From JANXLS01 sp038227045 (GTDB lineage: Bacteria > Planctomycetota > SZUA-567 > H5-PLA8): a stretch of DNA of 64,000 nucleotides. The position numbers and the translations under genes are program-made. The stretch spans positions 1 to 64,000 of the forward strand of contig JBBRQD010000004.1 in NCBI GenBank assembly GCA_038227045.1. The letters are read 5' to 3'. This document shows, piece after piece, positions 17,330 through 25,340 of the stretch; the first letter of the stretch is position 1, and each line of letters begins with the position of its first letter. Under the pieces are notes generated by a model. That model did not search any database, was not told the origin of the DNA, and worked only from the letters and a program-made list of their open reading frames with translations.

Positions 17330-18667
17330 GGCCACCGCCCGAAAAAACGGCGCGGCTTTGAGCAGCGTTTCGTCGCATTCTTTTTCGGGATCCGAATCGG
17401 CGACGATTCCGGAGCCGGCGAAATATCGCGCCGTTCCGTTTGCGGCATCGCAGACTGCGGTGCGGATGGCGATGTTCAGGTCGAGATTTCCGTCCGTGCC
17501 GATCCAGCCGATCGCGCCGCAATAGGGGCCGCGCGGCACGGTCTCGAGTTCGGCGATAATTTGTATGGCGCGGATTTTCGGCGCACCGGTGACCGAGCCG
17601 CCCGGAAATGTGGCGGCGAGCAGTTCGCCGACCGTCGTCCCGGGGCGCAAACGGCCTGTCACAGCCGCGGTGCGATGCAGCAGCGTGGGCAATTCTTCGA
17701 TTTCGCCCGATGAGGCGACGCACACGCTGCCATACGAACACACGCGGCTAAGATCGTTGCGTTCAAGATCGACGATCATGTTTAATTCGGCGCGTTCTTT
17801 TTCGCTGGTGTCCAATTCGCGCCGGGCGGCGTCATTTTCAGAGGGTGTAACACCGCGCGGACGCGTGCCTTTGATCGGGCGGGTTAGCACTTCGCTTTGC
17901 CGCACGCGCAAGAATAATTCGGGAGAGATGCAACAGATTGCTGATTTATCGGCAGACAAACCCGTTCCCAGAAAAGCGCCATAGGCTGGCGGACTTTGAT
18001 TTCTCATGCGCAAGTACAATTCCGCGGCTGATTTTCGCCAGGGCATGTCGAAACTTTGCGCGATATTCACTTGGTAAATATCTCCTGCTTCGATATATCG
18101 CAGCGCACGCCGGACAGAACACAAGTAATGCTCCCGGTTATAAGACGGGATGGGGGGGTGTTCGGGTGTTTCATTTTCGCTCAATTTCAGGCACTTTCCG
18201 CAACTTTGAACAAAAAGGATTGCGCGTTTTGACTTTTCAAAACGTCCTCTTATAGACAATGGTGTAAGAGAATTAGAGATGCAGTACCAAGTTTGTTCGG
18301 TGTGCGAGAAAGCCAATACTGTTTCATAAAAGCGGGCATGTGTTTCATACCGAGTTGTGGCATTGGATAGAAACACTGGAGTATTGCCACTCGGATAATA
18401 CATATTTATAAGCCATCCGCCTTGATATGGAGAAATATTATAGCGTTCATTGCAAGATTGGAAACCTGTCGATAGCGGCAGATTAAATAATGAATTTTTG
18501 GAGAGATGAGTAAGGGGATGAATGCCCAGGAAACTCCAGCCGTCCGATGAATTGCCGGAGTCGAGCCAGAACAGGGAGGGTTGATCGGACAGTGCCGCAA
18601 ACAGTTGTGCGGGTGTCAGCGCAGCCCAATAGTTATCCTTCAGCGGAATATGCAATGCAGTTCTCAT
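17321..18667 (-). CDS. pabB: Aminodeoxychorismate synthase component I
   Basis: A 448-residue chorismate-utilising enzyme. The C-terminal half (about 195-440) carries YIEAGDIYQVNIAQSF, the active-site PIKGTRPRG, LDTSEKERAELNMIVDLERN, and the metal/chorismate region FPGGSVTGAPKIRA with CGAIGWIG. This matches PabB (p-aminobenzoate branch, transferring ammonia to chorismate) and pairs with the adjacent pabC; TrpE is the alternative but its feedback motif is not clear. The N-terminal half is noticeably more AT-rich and less conserved than the C-terminal half. The glutaminase subunit (PabA) is not in the window. Confidence 0.9.
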   Translation of the reverse strand: MRTALHIPLKDNYWAALTPAQLFAALSDQPSLFWLDSGNSSDGWSFLGIHPLTHLSKNSLFNLPLSTGFQSCNERYNISPYQGGWLINMYYPSGNTPVFLSNATTRYETHARFYETVLAFSHTEQTWYCISNSLTPLSIRGRFEKSKRAILFVQSCGKCLKLSENETPEHPPIPSYNREHYLCSVRRALRYIEAGDIYQVNIAQSFDMPWRKSAAELYLRMRNQSPPAYGAFLGTGLSADKSAICCISPELFLRVRQSEVLTRPIKGTRPRGVTPSENDAARRELDTSEKERAELNMIVDLERNDLSRVCSYGSVCVASSGEIEELPTLLHRTAAVTGRLRPGTTVGELLAATFPGGSVTGAPKIRAIQIIAELETVPRGPYCGAIGWIGTDGNLDLNIAIRTAVCDAANGTARYFAGSGIVADSDPEKECDETLLKAAPFFRAVAGE

Positions 18668-18745
18668 TTATAATGAACCATCCAGAGGTAGTTATGCATA
18701 CAACGACGAGGAAGTGAAATTAATTTCGAATTTTAGGGCTTTTAC

Positions 18746-18775
18746 TTGAATTTTGTTAAACGAATTTGATATAAT
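18746..18775 (+). promoter_or_regulatory. Sigma-70-like promoter
   Basis: TTGAAT (18746-18751) and TATAAT (18770-18775) are 18 bases apart in AT-rich DNA, close to the housekeeping consensus. It would give a ~215-base leader for the regulator gene at 18998. That leader contains a small GACGCG/CGCGTC hairpin near 18886-18903. The stretch 18668-18997 holds no gene. Confidence 0.6.
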
Positions 18776-18997
18776 TTGCATTAACGAACGAATAAAATAA
18801 GAATAAGAGAAGGGGGTGCTGGCGCTAAACATGATTTTGAATTTACGACACAGTTTCGGATTGGCCTTTTGATTCCTGGAATTTAGACGCGAGTTCCGCG
18901 TCTGTCCTACAATATGGTTAAACCGCTGGAAAGATCCGTTCGTAATTAATGAATTACAATTTACATTTACTCGGCAACTATTGAAAAGGAGTGAAGC

Positions 18998-19672
18998 ATG
19001 AACAAGAAACCAGCCTCAGGCGGCGAAGAAAAACGCAAACGCGGACGCCCCCGGGGAGCTCAGGAAGTCGTATCCGAACAAGCCGCAGCCTATGGAATAT
19101 CGCTGCCCGTATTGACCGATACCGGCGAACGTTTTCTTTCTCCAAACGATATTGGAAAAATTCTGAACGTGACGGGCGAAGCCGTCAAACAATGGATCTA
19201 TCGCCGTAAATTGCCCGCGGTCAAGCTGGCCAACGGCTACTGGAAAGTAAAGGTGGCGGATTTCGAGGGCTTTTTAAAAGCTCGAACCGAAGTCGGCCGG
19301 CGGCACGTGCTGATCACCGATGGCGGCAATTCCGGTTCCAAGGAAGTGCTTGCGGCGATCGAAGAATTGGGGCACCAGGCTGTTCTGGCTCACAATTATC
19401 CCGACGCCCTGCTGAAGGCTCTGGACCATTTCCCGGCGTTGTTCGTAATCTGCATTTCGCAGAACGACCCGGAATGCTGGAAATTCGCGGAACGGGTTCG
19501 TTCGAACAAATCGTTGCGCAGCTTTCCGATTCTGTTCATCGGCGGCAATTCAATCAGCGACGACGACACGGAACGCGCGGTCAAATACTACGCTCAGGGC
19601 ATCTTGGCGCGTCCGTTGAACGTGGAAGTCGTCCGGAAAGAGATTGAGCGGATTTTGCAGCGGACCATGTAA
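18998..19672 (+). CDS. DNA-binding regulator: AT-hook, MerR/excisionase-type HTH, receiver-like domain
   Basis: A 224-residue protein with three parts. Residues 12-20, KRKRGRPRG, form an AT-hook core. Residues ~45-95 (LSPNDIGKILNVTGEAVKQW, IYRRKLPAVKLANGYWKV) match an excisionase/MerR-type winged HTH. Residues ~100-222 look like a CheY receiver: HVLITDGG, a LFVICISQND strand, ILFIGGNS, and ILARPLNVEVVRKEIERIL where ARPL replaces the usual KP. The phosphoacceptor Asp at the third strand is not evident, so it is probably a non-phosphorylated pseudo-receiver. The ATG follows AAAGGAG. It is monocistronic with its own promoter and terminator. I do not recognise a named family for this full arrangement. 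Confidence 0.7.
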   Translation: MNKKPASGGEEKRKRGRPRGAQEVVSEQAAAYGISLPVLTDTGERFLSPNDIGKILNVTGEAVKQWIYRRKLPAVKLANGYWKVKVADFEGFLKARTEVGRRHVLITDGGNSGSKEVLAAIEELGHQAVLAHNYPDALLKALDHFPALFVICISQNDPECWKFAERVRSNKSLRSFPILFIGGNSISDDDTERAVKYYAQGILARPLNVEVVRKEIERILQRTM

Positions 19673-19702
19673 TTTCGATGAACCGTTTTGCATACTGGCC
19701 AT

Positions 19703-19737
19703 AAAAGCGCGAGCGTTAAACGCTCGCGCTTTTTTTC
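19703..19737 (+). terminator. Intrinsic terminator
   Basis: AAAAGCGCGAGCG, loop TTAAA, CGCTCGCGCTTTT and a seven-T run, 30 bases after the regulator stop. The A-run on the other side could also let it serve the opposing 19755 gene. Confidence 0.93.
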
Positions 19738-19754
19738 TTTCAACGCGACGCTTT

Positions 19755-20546
19755 TCATTTCTTTTCGTCTTTGCCGTCCTTCAAGAATCGTTCCACCAGT
19801 TTTTCCAGTAACTCCGGTTTGTTATTGAAAATCGCCCCGTCGGCTTCGAATTCGTTTCCATTGCCCAGTTTGATGCGCAGTTTTGTTCCTGCGGGGACCG
19901 GTTGCTCCTTTTGAGGCCCGAAAGTCCCGAAATTATCCGCGCCTTCATCGAGCTTGGCGATGTAAACAGCCTGGTCCTGAATTTCCACGCTTAAGTTGGC
20001 CAGTTTGCAAACATACTTCAACACGTCGCCTGCCGGCATGTCGGCCACTCTTAAATTGATCGCGGTATTGACGGTCTGCGCCGGTGTCGAGATGATTAAA
20101 TTTATTTTTTTCAACGTTTGGAGAAATGCAAAAACGTCCTTGATCGGCGTATCGACAAATTCGCAACTGACTTTATGCGCCAGCGCTTCCTCAATGCTCT
20201 CCGCCTTTGCGGTGGCTGCGGCGGGCTCCGTCTTTGCGGCGGCAACCTCCGCCATTTTCATGGCCTCTGCAAATCTTTTTTCCTGGCATAGCCTGAGCAC
20301 GGTCTCCCTGTCTTTCGCGCCCAGGGTTTTAGTCATGGTCATAATTTTATTTTCGATTATCGCGACAAATTCTCGATCTGCTGCGACTGCTGCGACTTTC
20401 GCGGCCAAATCTCGTTCGACCGCGGCTTTCGCAGCAGCGACTTTCGCAGCAGCGTTTTCATCGGCGGTTTTCTCCTCCGCTCGCAACGGCAGTTGCGCGA
20501 ACCATGACAGGCTTGCGGCCAGGATTATCGTTAGAAATTTTTGCAT
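19755..20546 (-). CDS. Exported STN-domain (secretin/TonB N-terminal-like) protein
   Basis: A 263-residue protein with a signal peptide (MQKFLTIILAASLSWFAQ, cleaved near residue 24). A long Ala/Lys/Glu coiled-coil-like segment (26-150) precedes a short domain at about 155-220: EFVDTPIKDVFAFLQTL, INLIISTPAQTVN, LRVADMPAGDVLKYVCKLA and VYIAKLD. This pattern matches the STN/secretin N-domain fold. Unlike normal STN proteins it lacks a barrel or secretin core. The ATG at 20546 has GGAGAAG upstream. It is third in an operon after an ECF sigma factor and an anti-sigma-like protein, so it may sense or relay an envelope signal. Confidence 0.7.
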   Translation of the reverse strand: MQKFLTIILAASLSWFAQLPLRAEEKTADENAAAKVAAAKAAVERDLAAKVAAVAADREFVAIIENKIMTMTKTLGAKDRETVLRLCQEKRFAEAMKMAEVAAAKTEPAAATAKAESIEEALAHKVSCEFVDTPIKDVFAFLQTLKKINLIISTPAQTVNTAINLRVADMPAGDVLKYVCKLANLSVEIQDQAVYIAKLDEGADNFGTFGPQKEQPVPAGTKLRIKLGNGNEFEADGAIFNNKPELLEKLVERFLKDGKDEKK

Positions 20547-20577
20547 GAACTCTTCTCCTAAAAAAGTGTTTGTGGAT

Positions 20578-21087
20578 CTATTCGGTTCTTGATTTGCGGT
20601 TCGGTTTTGTGACGGCAATGTAACCCGGTTCAGTAATGTCTGACGAGCTGAATCCAGTGAAACGAATCTCGCCCTTTCCAGTCTTGCGCACAAAAGGTTG
20701 AACGGTTTCCGCAGGCGCATGCAATGCATCGGGATCGCTTTCGACGGTCGCTCGAATCGATCCTTTGCCCGTAGTGCGCGTGTAAAAATGCGTTGCAATC
20801 TGGACTTCGGCCGATGCGATGTCCTCACACGGCGACGGACAATCCGTGCGTGCGATCGCGTTTTCGGGTGAGATGGAATGCGCGTCATGCTTCATTATAT
20901 GCACGATTAGCAGCGTTGCGGCGACGCCAGCCGCAACGCCGGCGATTGAGAAACCCCACGCGCCGTGCCGCCGCCTGGATTCCGCGCGAGCCAGACGACG
21001 CAGCAGACCGCTTTCGTACTCTTGCCAGTCGATTGGGAACGGATCTTGCCGCCCCAACTCGTTCAACATGTCGTCGATGTTCATCAT
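20578..21087 (-). CDS. Anti-sigma-like single-pass membrane protein
   Basis: A 169-residue protein. A cytoplasmic N-terminus (IDDMLNELGRQDPFPIDWQE, then Arg-rich) precedes one membrane segment at about residues 45-66 (GFSIAGVAAGVAATLLIVHI) and a ~100-residue periplasmic part. No zinc-binding HxxxCxxC is present. Position directly after an ECF sigma gene (stop to ATG gap of two bases) is the main basis for calling it an anti-sigma factor. ATG 21087 has AAGGA six bases upstream. Confidence 0.6.
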   Translation of the reverse strand: MMNIDDMLNELGRQDPFPIDWQEYESGLLRRLARAESRRRHGAWGFSIAGVAAGVAATLLIVHIMKHDAHSISPENAIARTDCPSPCEDIASAEVQIATHFYTRTTGKGSIRATVESDPDALHAPAETVQPFVRKTGKGEIRFTGFSSSDITEPGYIAVTKPNRKSRTE

Positions 21088-21089
21088 GG

Positions 21090-21683
21090 TCAATCCTTTT
21101 CCACCGAGTCGCCATCCAGTTCGGCCCTAAGCAACGCGCGCGCCTCGCTCAAGCGCCACCGCAACGTTCCTTCGGGCACATCCAATACCAATGCGGCCTC
21201 TTTCGTCGAACACCCTTCCACGGCCACAAGCGCAAGCGCTTCGCGGAAGTCGAGCGGCAGCGCCATCATTGCCCGCCGGGTCAGCTCCAGCAGTTCCTGG
21301 CGCTGAACGCGATGTGCCGGATCGTGCGCTGGATCGGGGAGCTTCACCGGCCAGGAGTCCAGCGCTTTGCGTTCGACGGTTTTTCGCCGCAGCCAGTCAC
21401 GGCATAAATTGACGACGATGCGCGTATACCAAACCTGACCCATCGCCGCCTCTTCGTTTGAAGGCGCCCCATGCATCGCTTTGACGACGGCCTCCTGGCT
21501 CAAATCCAGCGCGGCCTCCCGGTCGCGTGTGATGTGATAGGCCAGACGCGCGGCCTGTTCGCACCACCGGCTCAGCACATGCGCACGCGCCTCCTCGTCC
21601 GGCTCGCCGCTTCCAAAGGAATGAACGAGTTCGGCATCGAGCCGTTTGGGATTGAGATTCCGCATGATCACGCTGTTCGCCAT
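21090..21683 (-). CDS. ECF RNA polymerase sigma factor
   Basis: A 197-residue sigma-70-family ECF factor. Region 2 (about 35-105) includes ARLAYHITRDREAALDLSQE with VVKAMH and the -10-binding WYTRIVVNLCRDWLRRKTVE. Region 4 (about 130-190) includes LELTRRAMMALPLDFREALA and an HTH at CSTKEAALVLDVPEGTLRWR. ATG 21683 is directly after AGGAGAC. It heads an operon with a membrane anti-sigma-like protein and an STN-domain protein, so it probably responds to an envelope signal. A second, unrelated ECF pair lies at 37.2-39.1 kb. Confidence 0.88.
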   Translation of the reverse strand: MANSVIMRNLNPKRLDAELVHSFGSGEPDEEARAHVLSRWCEQAARLAYHITRDREAALDLSQEAVVKAMHGAPSNEEAAMGQVWYTRIVVNLCRDWLRRKTVERKALDSWPVKLPDPAHDPAHRVQRQELLELTRRAMMALPLDFREALALVAVEGCSTKEAALVLDVPEGTLRWRLSEARALLRAELDGDSVEKD

Positions 21684-21756
21684 GTCTCCTGCCACATGAA
21701 AGACGAGATGCCGCGAATTTTGTTGGCGAATATGTGGAAATTCTGAAGAAATAAAA

Positions 21757-21789
21757 AAACGCGCCACTTGATTTAAAAAGGGCGCGTTT
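21757..21789 (-). terminator. Intrinsic terminator after eno
   Basis: On the minus strand AAACGCGCCC and GGCGCGTTT pair around a ~14-base loop, followed by a T-run. It ends the eno transcript before the ECF operon begins. Confidence 0.88.
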
Positions 21790-21822
21790 CAATGAATTGA
21801 TTCTTTGGATTCAACCGCGTTT

Positions 21823-23121
21823 TTAGCGGCTGATGTTGTAGAACGCCGCTTTGCCGAGGTATTCCGCCGCGTCGCCGAGCGCTTCTTCAATGCGCAGGAG
21901 CTGATTGTATTTGGCGATGCGATCAGTGCGGCTGGCCGAGCCGGTTTTGATCTGGCCGGCGTTCGTTGCGACGGCGATGTCGGCGATGGTCGTGTCTTCG
22001 GTTTCACCCGAGCGATGGCTGATGACCGCCGTGTAGCGCGCGCGCTTGGCCATTTCGATGGCCTCCAGCGTCTCCGTCAGGCTGCCGATTTGATTGACCT
22101 TGACGAGGATCGAATTGCCGATGCCTTCCTTGATGCCTTTTGAAAGACGCTTCACGTTGGTTACGAACAAATCGTCGCCGACGAGCTGGATTTTCGCGCC
22201 GAGCTTCACGGTCAGTTTCTTCCACGTTTCCCAGTCGTCTTCGGAGCAGCCGTCTTCAATCGTAATGATCGGGTATTTCGCGCACCAGCCGGCCAGCATT
22301 TCGACGACTTCGTCGCCGGTCTTTTCCTTGTGTTCCTTCTCGCCGTCCAGCGTGTAGAGCTTTTTTTCGGCGCTGTAGTATTCGGTGGCGGCGCAGTCAA
22401 GGCCCAAGCAAATGTCGTCGCCCGGTTTGAATCCGGCCTTTTCAATGGCCTGCATGATGACCTGGACGGCCTCTTCGTTGGATTTCAGATCGGGCGCGAA
22501 ACCGCCTTCGTCGCCCACGGATGTGTTGAGCCCCTTGTCGTGGAGCACCTTCTTGAGGCTGTGAAAGACTTCGACGCCCATGCGCAGACCTTCGGAGAAG
22601 GACGGCGCGCCCACGGGGAGAATCATGAATTCCTGCATGTCAACGTTGTTGTCGGCGTGCTGGCCGCCGTTGATAATGTTCATCATGGGAACGGGGAGCG
22701 TGTGTGCATTTGCTCCCCCGATGTATTTGTACAGCGGCAGACCGGCATCGCTGGCGGCGGCCTTGGCGACGGCCATGGAGATGGCGAGAATCGCATTGGC
22801 GCCGAGCTTGCCCTTGTTCTCCGTGCCGTCGATCTTCAGCATCGCGGAATCGACCGCGCGCTGATCGGCGGCGTCCAGGCCGAGAATCTCCGGCCCGATA
22901 ATGTCGTTCACGTTCTTGACGGCCTTGGTCACGCCTTTGCCCAGATAGCGCTTCTTATCGCCATCGCGGAGTTCGACGGCTTCGTGCGCACCGGTGGAAG
23001 CGCCGGAGGGAACCGCTGCGCGCCCTTGCGAACCGCTCTCCAGGAACACCTCGACTTCCACCGTGGGGTTGCCACGCGAATCGAGAATCTGGCGGCCGTG
23101 CACTTCAATTATCTCGGACAT
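21823..23121 (-). CDS. eno: Enolase
   Basis: A 432-residue enolase, the 2-phosphoglycerate dehydratase of glycolysis. Seen: IIEVHGRQILDSRGNPTVEV at the N-terminus, SGASTGAHEAVELRDGD, NIINGGQHADN, SVGDEGGFAPDL, IEDGCSEDDW with QLVGDDLFVTN (Mg ligands), ILVKVNQIGSLTETLEAI (catalytic Lys) and SHRSGETED. Length and motifs are full. AGAGGAG lies 9 bases before the ATG. It has its own terminator and is not in an operon with its neighbours. Confidence 0.98.
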   Translation of the reverse strand: MSEIIEVHGRQILDSRGNPTVEVEVFLESGSQGRAAVPSGASTGAHEAVELRDGDKKRYLGKGVTKAVKNVNDIIGPEILGLDAADQRAVDSAMLKIDGTENKGKLGANAILAISMAVAKAAASDAGLPLYKYIGGANAHTLPVPMMNIINGGQHADNNVDMQEFMILPVGAPSFSEGLRMGVEVFHSLKKVLHDKGLNTSVGDEGGFAPDLKSNEEAVQVIMQAIEKAGFKPGDDICLGLDCAATEYYSAEKKLYTLDGEKEHKEKTGDEVVEMLAGWCAKYPIITIEDGCSEDDWETWKKLTVKLGAKIQLVGDDLFVTNVKRLSKGIKEGIGNSILVKVNQIGSLTETLEAIEMAKRARYTAVISHRSGETEDTTIADIAVATNAGQIKTGSASRTDRIAKYNQLLRIEEALGDAAEYLGKAAFYNISR

Positions 23122-23270
23122 CCACGTCGCTCCTCTTATGAGTGTCTTGAAAATTCAGAATATGAAAAGTTTAACGAAACAGCGGAGTGTTTCAACGAAA
23201 ATAAATACAGGGTTGGGGAACTGGAGCCACGGATTTCGGAATGATTTGGAGCCATATACAGGGACTTGCA

Positions 23271-23312
23271 AAAAAGGAAAAGGGAGGCAAAGCCTCCCCA
23301 TTTCCTTAATCT
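23271..23312 (-). terminator. Probable intrinsic terminator
   Basis: GGAGGC AAA GCCTCC with flanking AAGGAAAAG and CATTTCCTT arms forms a long imperfect hairpin. On the minus strand it is followed by CCTTTTTTGC. It lies downstream of the large secreted protein gene that ends at 23337. Confidence 0.7.
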
Positions 23313-23336
23313 TCAGTCCTCGCCCCTTCCCTATTC

Positions 23337-25133
23337 CTAGGGCTTTGGCTTTTTGGTGTTCCGGTCGACCCATTTCTTGGACACCGGCACCTTGAGGATC
23401 GCCTTGGCGTCCTCGCCGTTGAACGAAGCCGACCCCACATTGCGATTGACATCAACAGCGAGATTGAAAAAATTCGTTTTGCCAAGGAGGGTATCCGTCG
23501 ATTGCGGCAAGCCCGTCGTGTTGATCGAGAGTGGATTGGTGGTCAGCATACCCGTGAACTTGCGCGGGTTGATCTGCAAACTCTTCAGCGCAGCGCCCTG
23601 GCCAGCCGTTGCGAGGTTCAGGCTGCCGCTGGCTCCAGTCTTTAAGTTTGCCGCGAGAATGGTCTGGCTGAAGTTCTTTCCGATGCGCACGGTGATGTTG
23701 TTCAAGTCGGTGAAACCCGCGGTGTCGTCGATGCCCGTACGCGGCGCGATCAGGAATTTCGTAATCCATGCGTCGCCTTCATTGCCCGCGATGTCGAACG
23801 CGTCGCTGCCGCGAACGTCGTATATCTGGAACGTGCCGCCGAGCAGTTGTCCGATTCTTCCGATGTTGTACTGGAGCGACCATTTGGTGCCGACATGCTT
23901 GGTTTCCAAATCGATCGTGTCACTGGCCACAATCATGTTGCGGATCTGCACGTTCACGGCCACGCGTTTGGTGGTGCGGTTGACGATATTGACCGCGTCG
24001 AGACCCTGCGTCAAATTCGCGCGCGTCAACGAACCGGTGATTGTGCCGTTGACCGAATCGACTTTGGCCTTGAGCACCGTTCCATCCGGGAAGACCAGCG
24101 GCGCACCCAACTGCGTCCCCACCACTCCGGAATCGTCCATAAAGCCCACGTAAGTGTTGCCGCCAAAAATGAACGCAAACTGCTGGTTTTTCAGGTTCGT
24201 CGTATTCGTGCCGCTCAGATTCATAAATGTTTGAAATTTCAGCGAATCCGCATTGAGTTTGGACGTATCGCCCTTTACCGTCAGGGACAAAATCGTCGCA
24301 TCGGTCGAAGTGATCCGGGTGTCTTCAATGTTGAACGCGAAAACCTGGTTCGGAACCGAATTCGTGCGATCCTTCGCGATCCGCTTGATCGAATCTGTCG
24401 CTTGCGCCGTGAACGTCACCAGCCCCGTTTGAAGTGGACGCCCATAGACCGTGCCGTCAATGGACATGGACAGGCCGAGTTTATCTTCGAGTGAGTTTCC
24501 GGTGCCCACTTGAGCGCCATTCAACGTAACCGTACCGGGAACAATGCTGTATTTGACCGTGCCTTTGCCGCCGATGGTGTCCACTTTGGCAATGTAGGCC
24601 TGCCCAAGCACGCCGTTGTTGAGGTGATCGTGGGCGAAGCGGAACAACTGCGCGCCTGTGGGGAACAACGTCAAATGAAACACTGGATTCGCTGTGGGAA
24701 CCGGAGTGTTGTTGACGTCGGTTTCAGTGCTCCCGGTCACAGCTACGTTGAAAGTCAATTTGGTTTGAACGGTTGCAAACGACGCGGATCCCATTACGCA
24801 ACCTGCAGTCGTTATGTTCAGCGTAGATGCAGCGCCCAATAATCCGGCGAGAGTAGGCGCGGAGAAATTATAAGGGCGCAAACCGCCGGTCGCGGTGACG
24901 TAGCGCGTAATGACTGTTCCGAACAGTGCGTCGCCCAAATCGAAATCAGTTGGATTTGGCGCATAAACGGGAGCCAGAAGCCGAATGGTCGTGCTGCCCA
25001 CCGCCCGCGGTTCAACCCGGAACGTATTCTTGCCGCCGTCCGCCTGTGTGACGATTGAATAGCTAAAACCGAACACGGCCGTAATGACAGCCATCGCCAG
25101 CGTTCGCGCGACAAAACGATTTTGTAGTTTCAA
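23337..25133 (-). CDS. Large secreted protein with Ig/cadherin-like repeats, paralogue 1
   Basis: A ~598-residue exported protein. The leader (LKLQNRFVARTLAMAVITAV followed by FGFSYSIVTQA) is a long signal peptide. The body is rich in Thr, Asn, Val and Gly. DLGDALFGTVITRYVTATGG with LRPYNFSAP, GLSMSIDGTVYGRPLQTGLV and FTAQATD match 'putative Ig' (He_PIG-like) modules. The C-terminal half is a beta-rich region with no known motif. No ATG fits; a TTG at 25133 lies eight bases after GAAAGGA. The neighbour at 25341 has the same leader and module order, so the two arose by duplication. No LPXTG or sorting tail is seen. Function unknown. Confidence 0.72.
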   Translation of the reverse strand: MKLQNRFVARTLAMAVITAVFGFSYSIVTQADGGKNTFRVEPRAVGSTTIRLLAPVYAPNPTDFDLGDALFGTVITRYVTATGGLRPYNFSAPTLAGLLGAASTLNITTAGCVMGSASFATVQTKLTFNVAVTGSTETDVNNTPVPTANPVFHLTLFPTGAQLFRFAHDHLNNGVLGQAYIAKVDTIGGKGTVKYSIVPGTVTLNGAQVGTGNSLEDKLGLSMSIDGTVYGRPLQTGLVTFTAQATDSIKRIAKDRTNSVPNQVFAFNIEDTRITSTDATILSLTVKGDTSKLNADSLKFQTFMNLSGTNTTNLKNQQFAFIFGGNTYVGFMDDSGVVGTQLGAPLVFPDGTVLKAKVDSVNGTITGSLTRANLTQGLDAVNIVNRTTKRVAVNVQIRNMIVASDTIDLETKHVGTKWSLQYNIGRIGQLLGGTFQIYDVRGSDAFDIAGNEGDAWITKFLIAPRTGIDDTAGFTDLNNITVRIGKNFSQTILAANLKTGASGSLNLATAGQGAALKSLQINPRKFTGMLTTNPLSINTTGLPQSTDTLLGKTNFFNLAVDVNRNVGSASFNGEDAKAILKVPVSKKWVDRNTKKPKP

Positions 25134-25282
25134 GACGACGTTCCTTTCAATACATTGAAAGATATGACAACATCCATTGGTGATGAATTCAAGCGTTACG
25201 TTTACCCGAAGTGGACTTTTCTCGCAAGAAACTAAACGGCGTTTGGCTGGTAATTGCTGCAATTAAAAATGGATCCGAATAA

Positions 25283-25313
25283 AAAAAAGCCCCGGCAGAT
25301 CGCTGGGGCTTTG
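25283..25313 (-). terminator. Intrinsic terminator
   Basis: AAAGCCCC, an 11-base loop and GGGGCTTT, with TTTTTTTTATTC following on the minus strand. It closes the upstream paralogue 2 gene, so the two paralogues are separate transcripts or attenuated from one another. Confidence 0.9.
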
Positions 25314-25340
25314 AATAACGGTAACGCAATCGGCTTAAAA

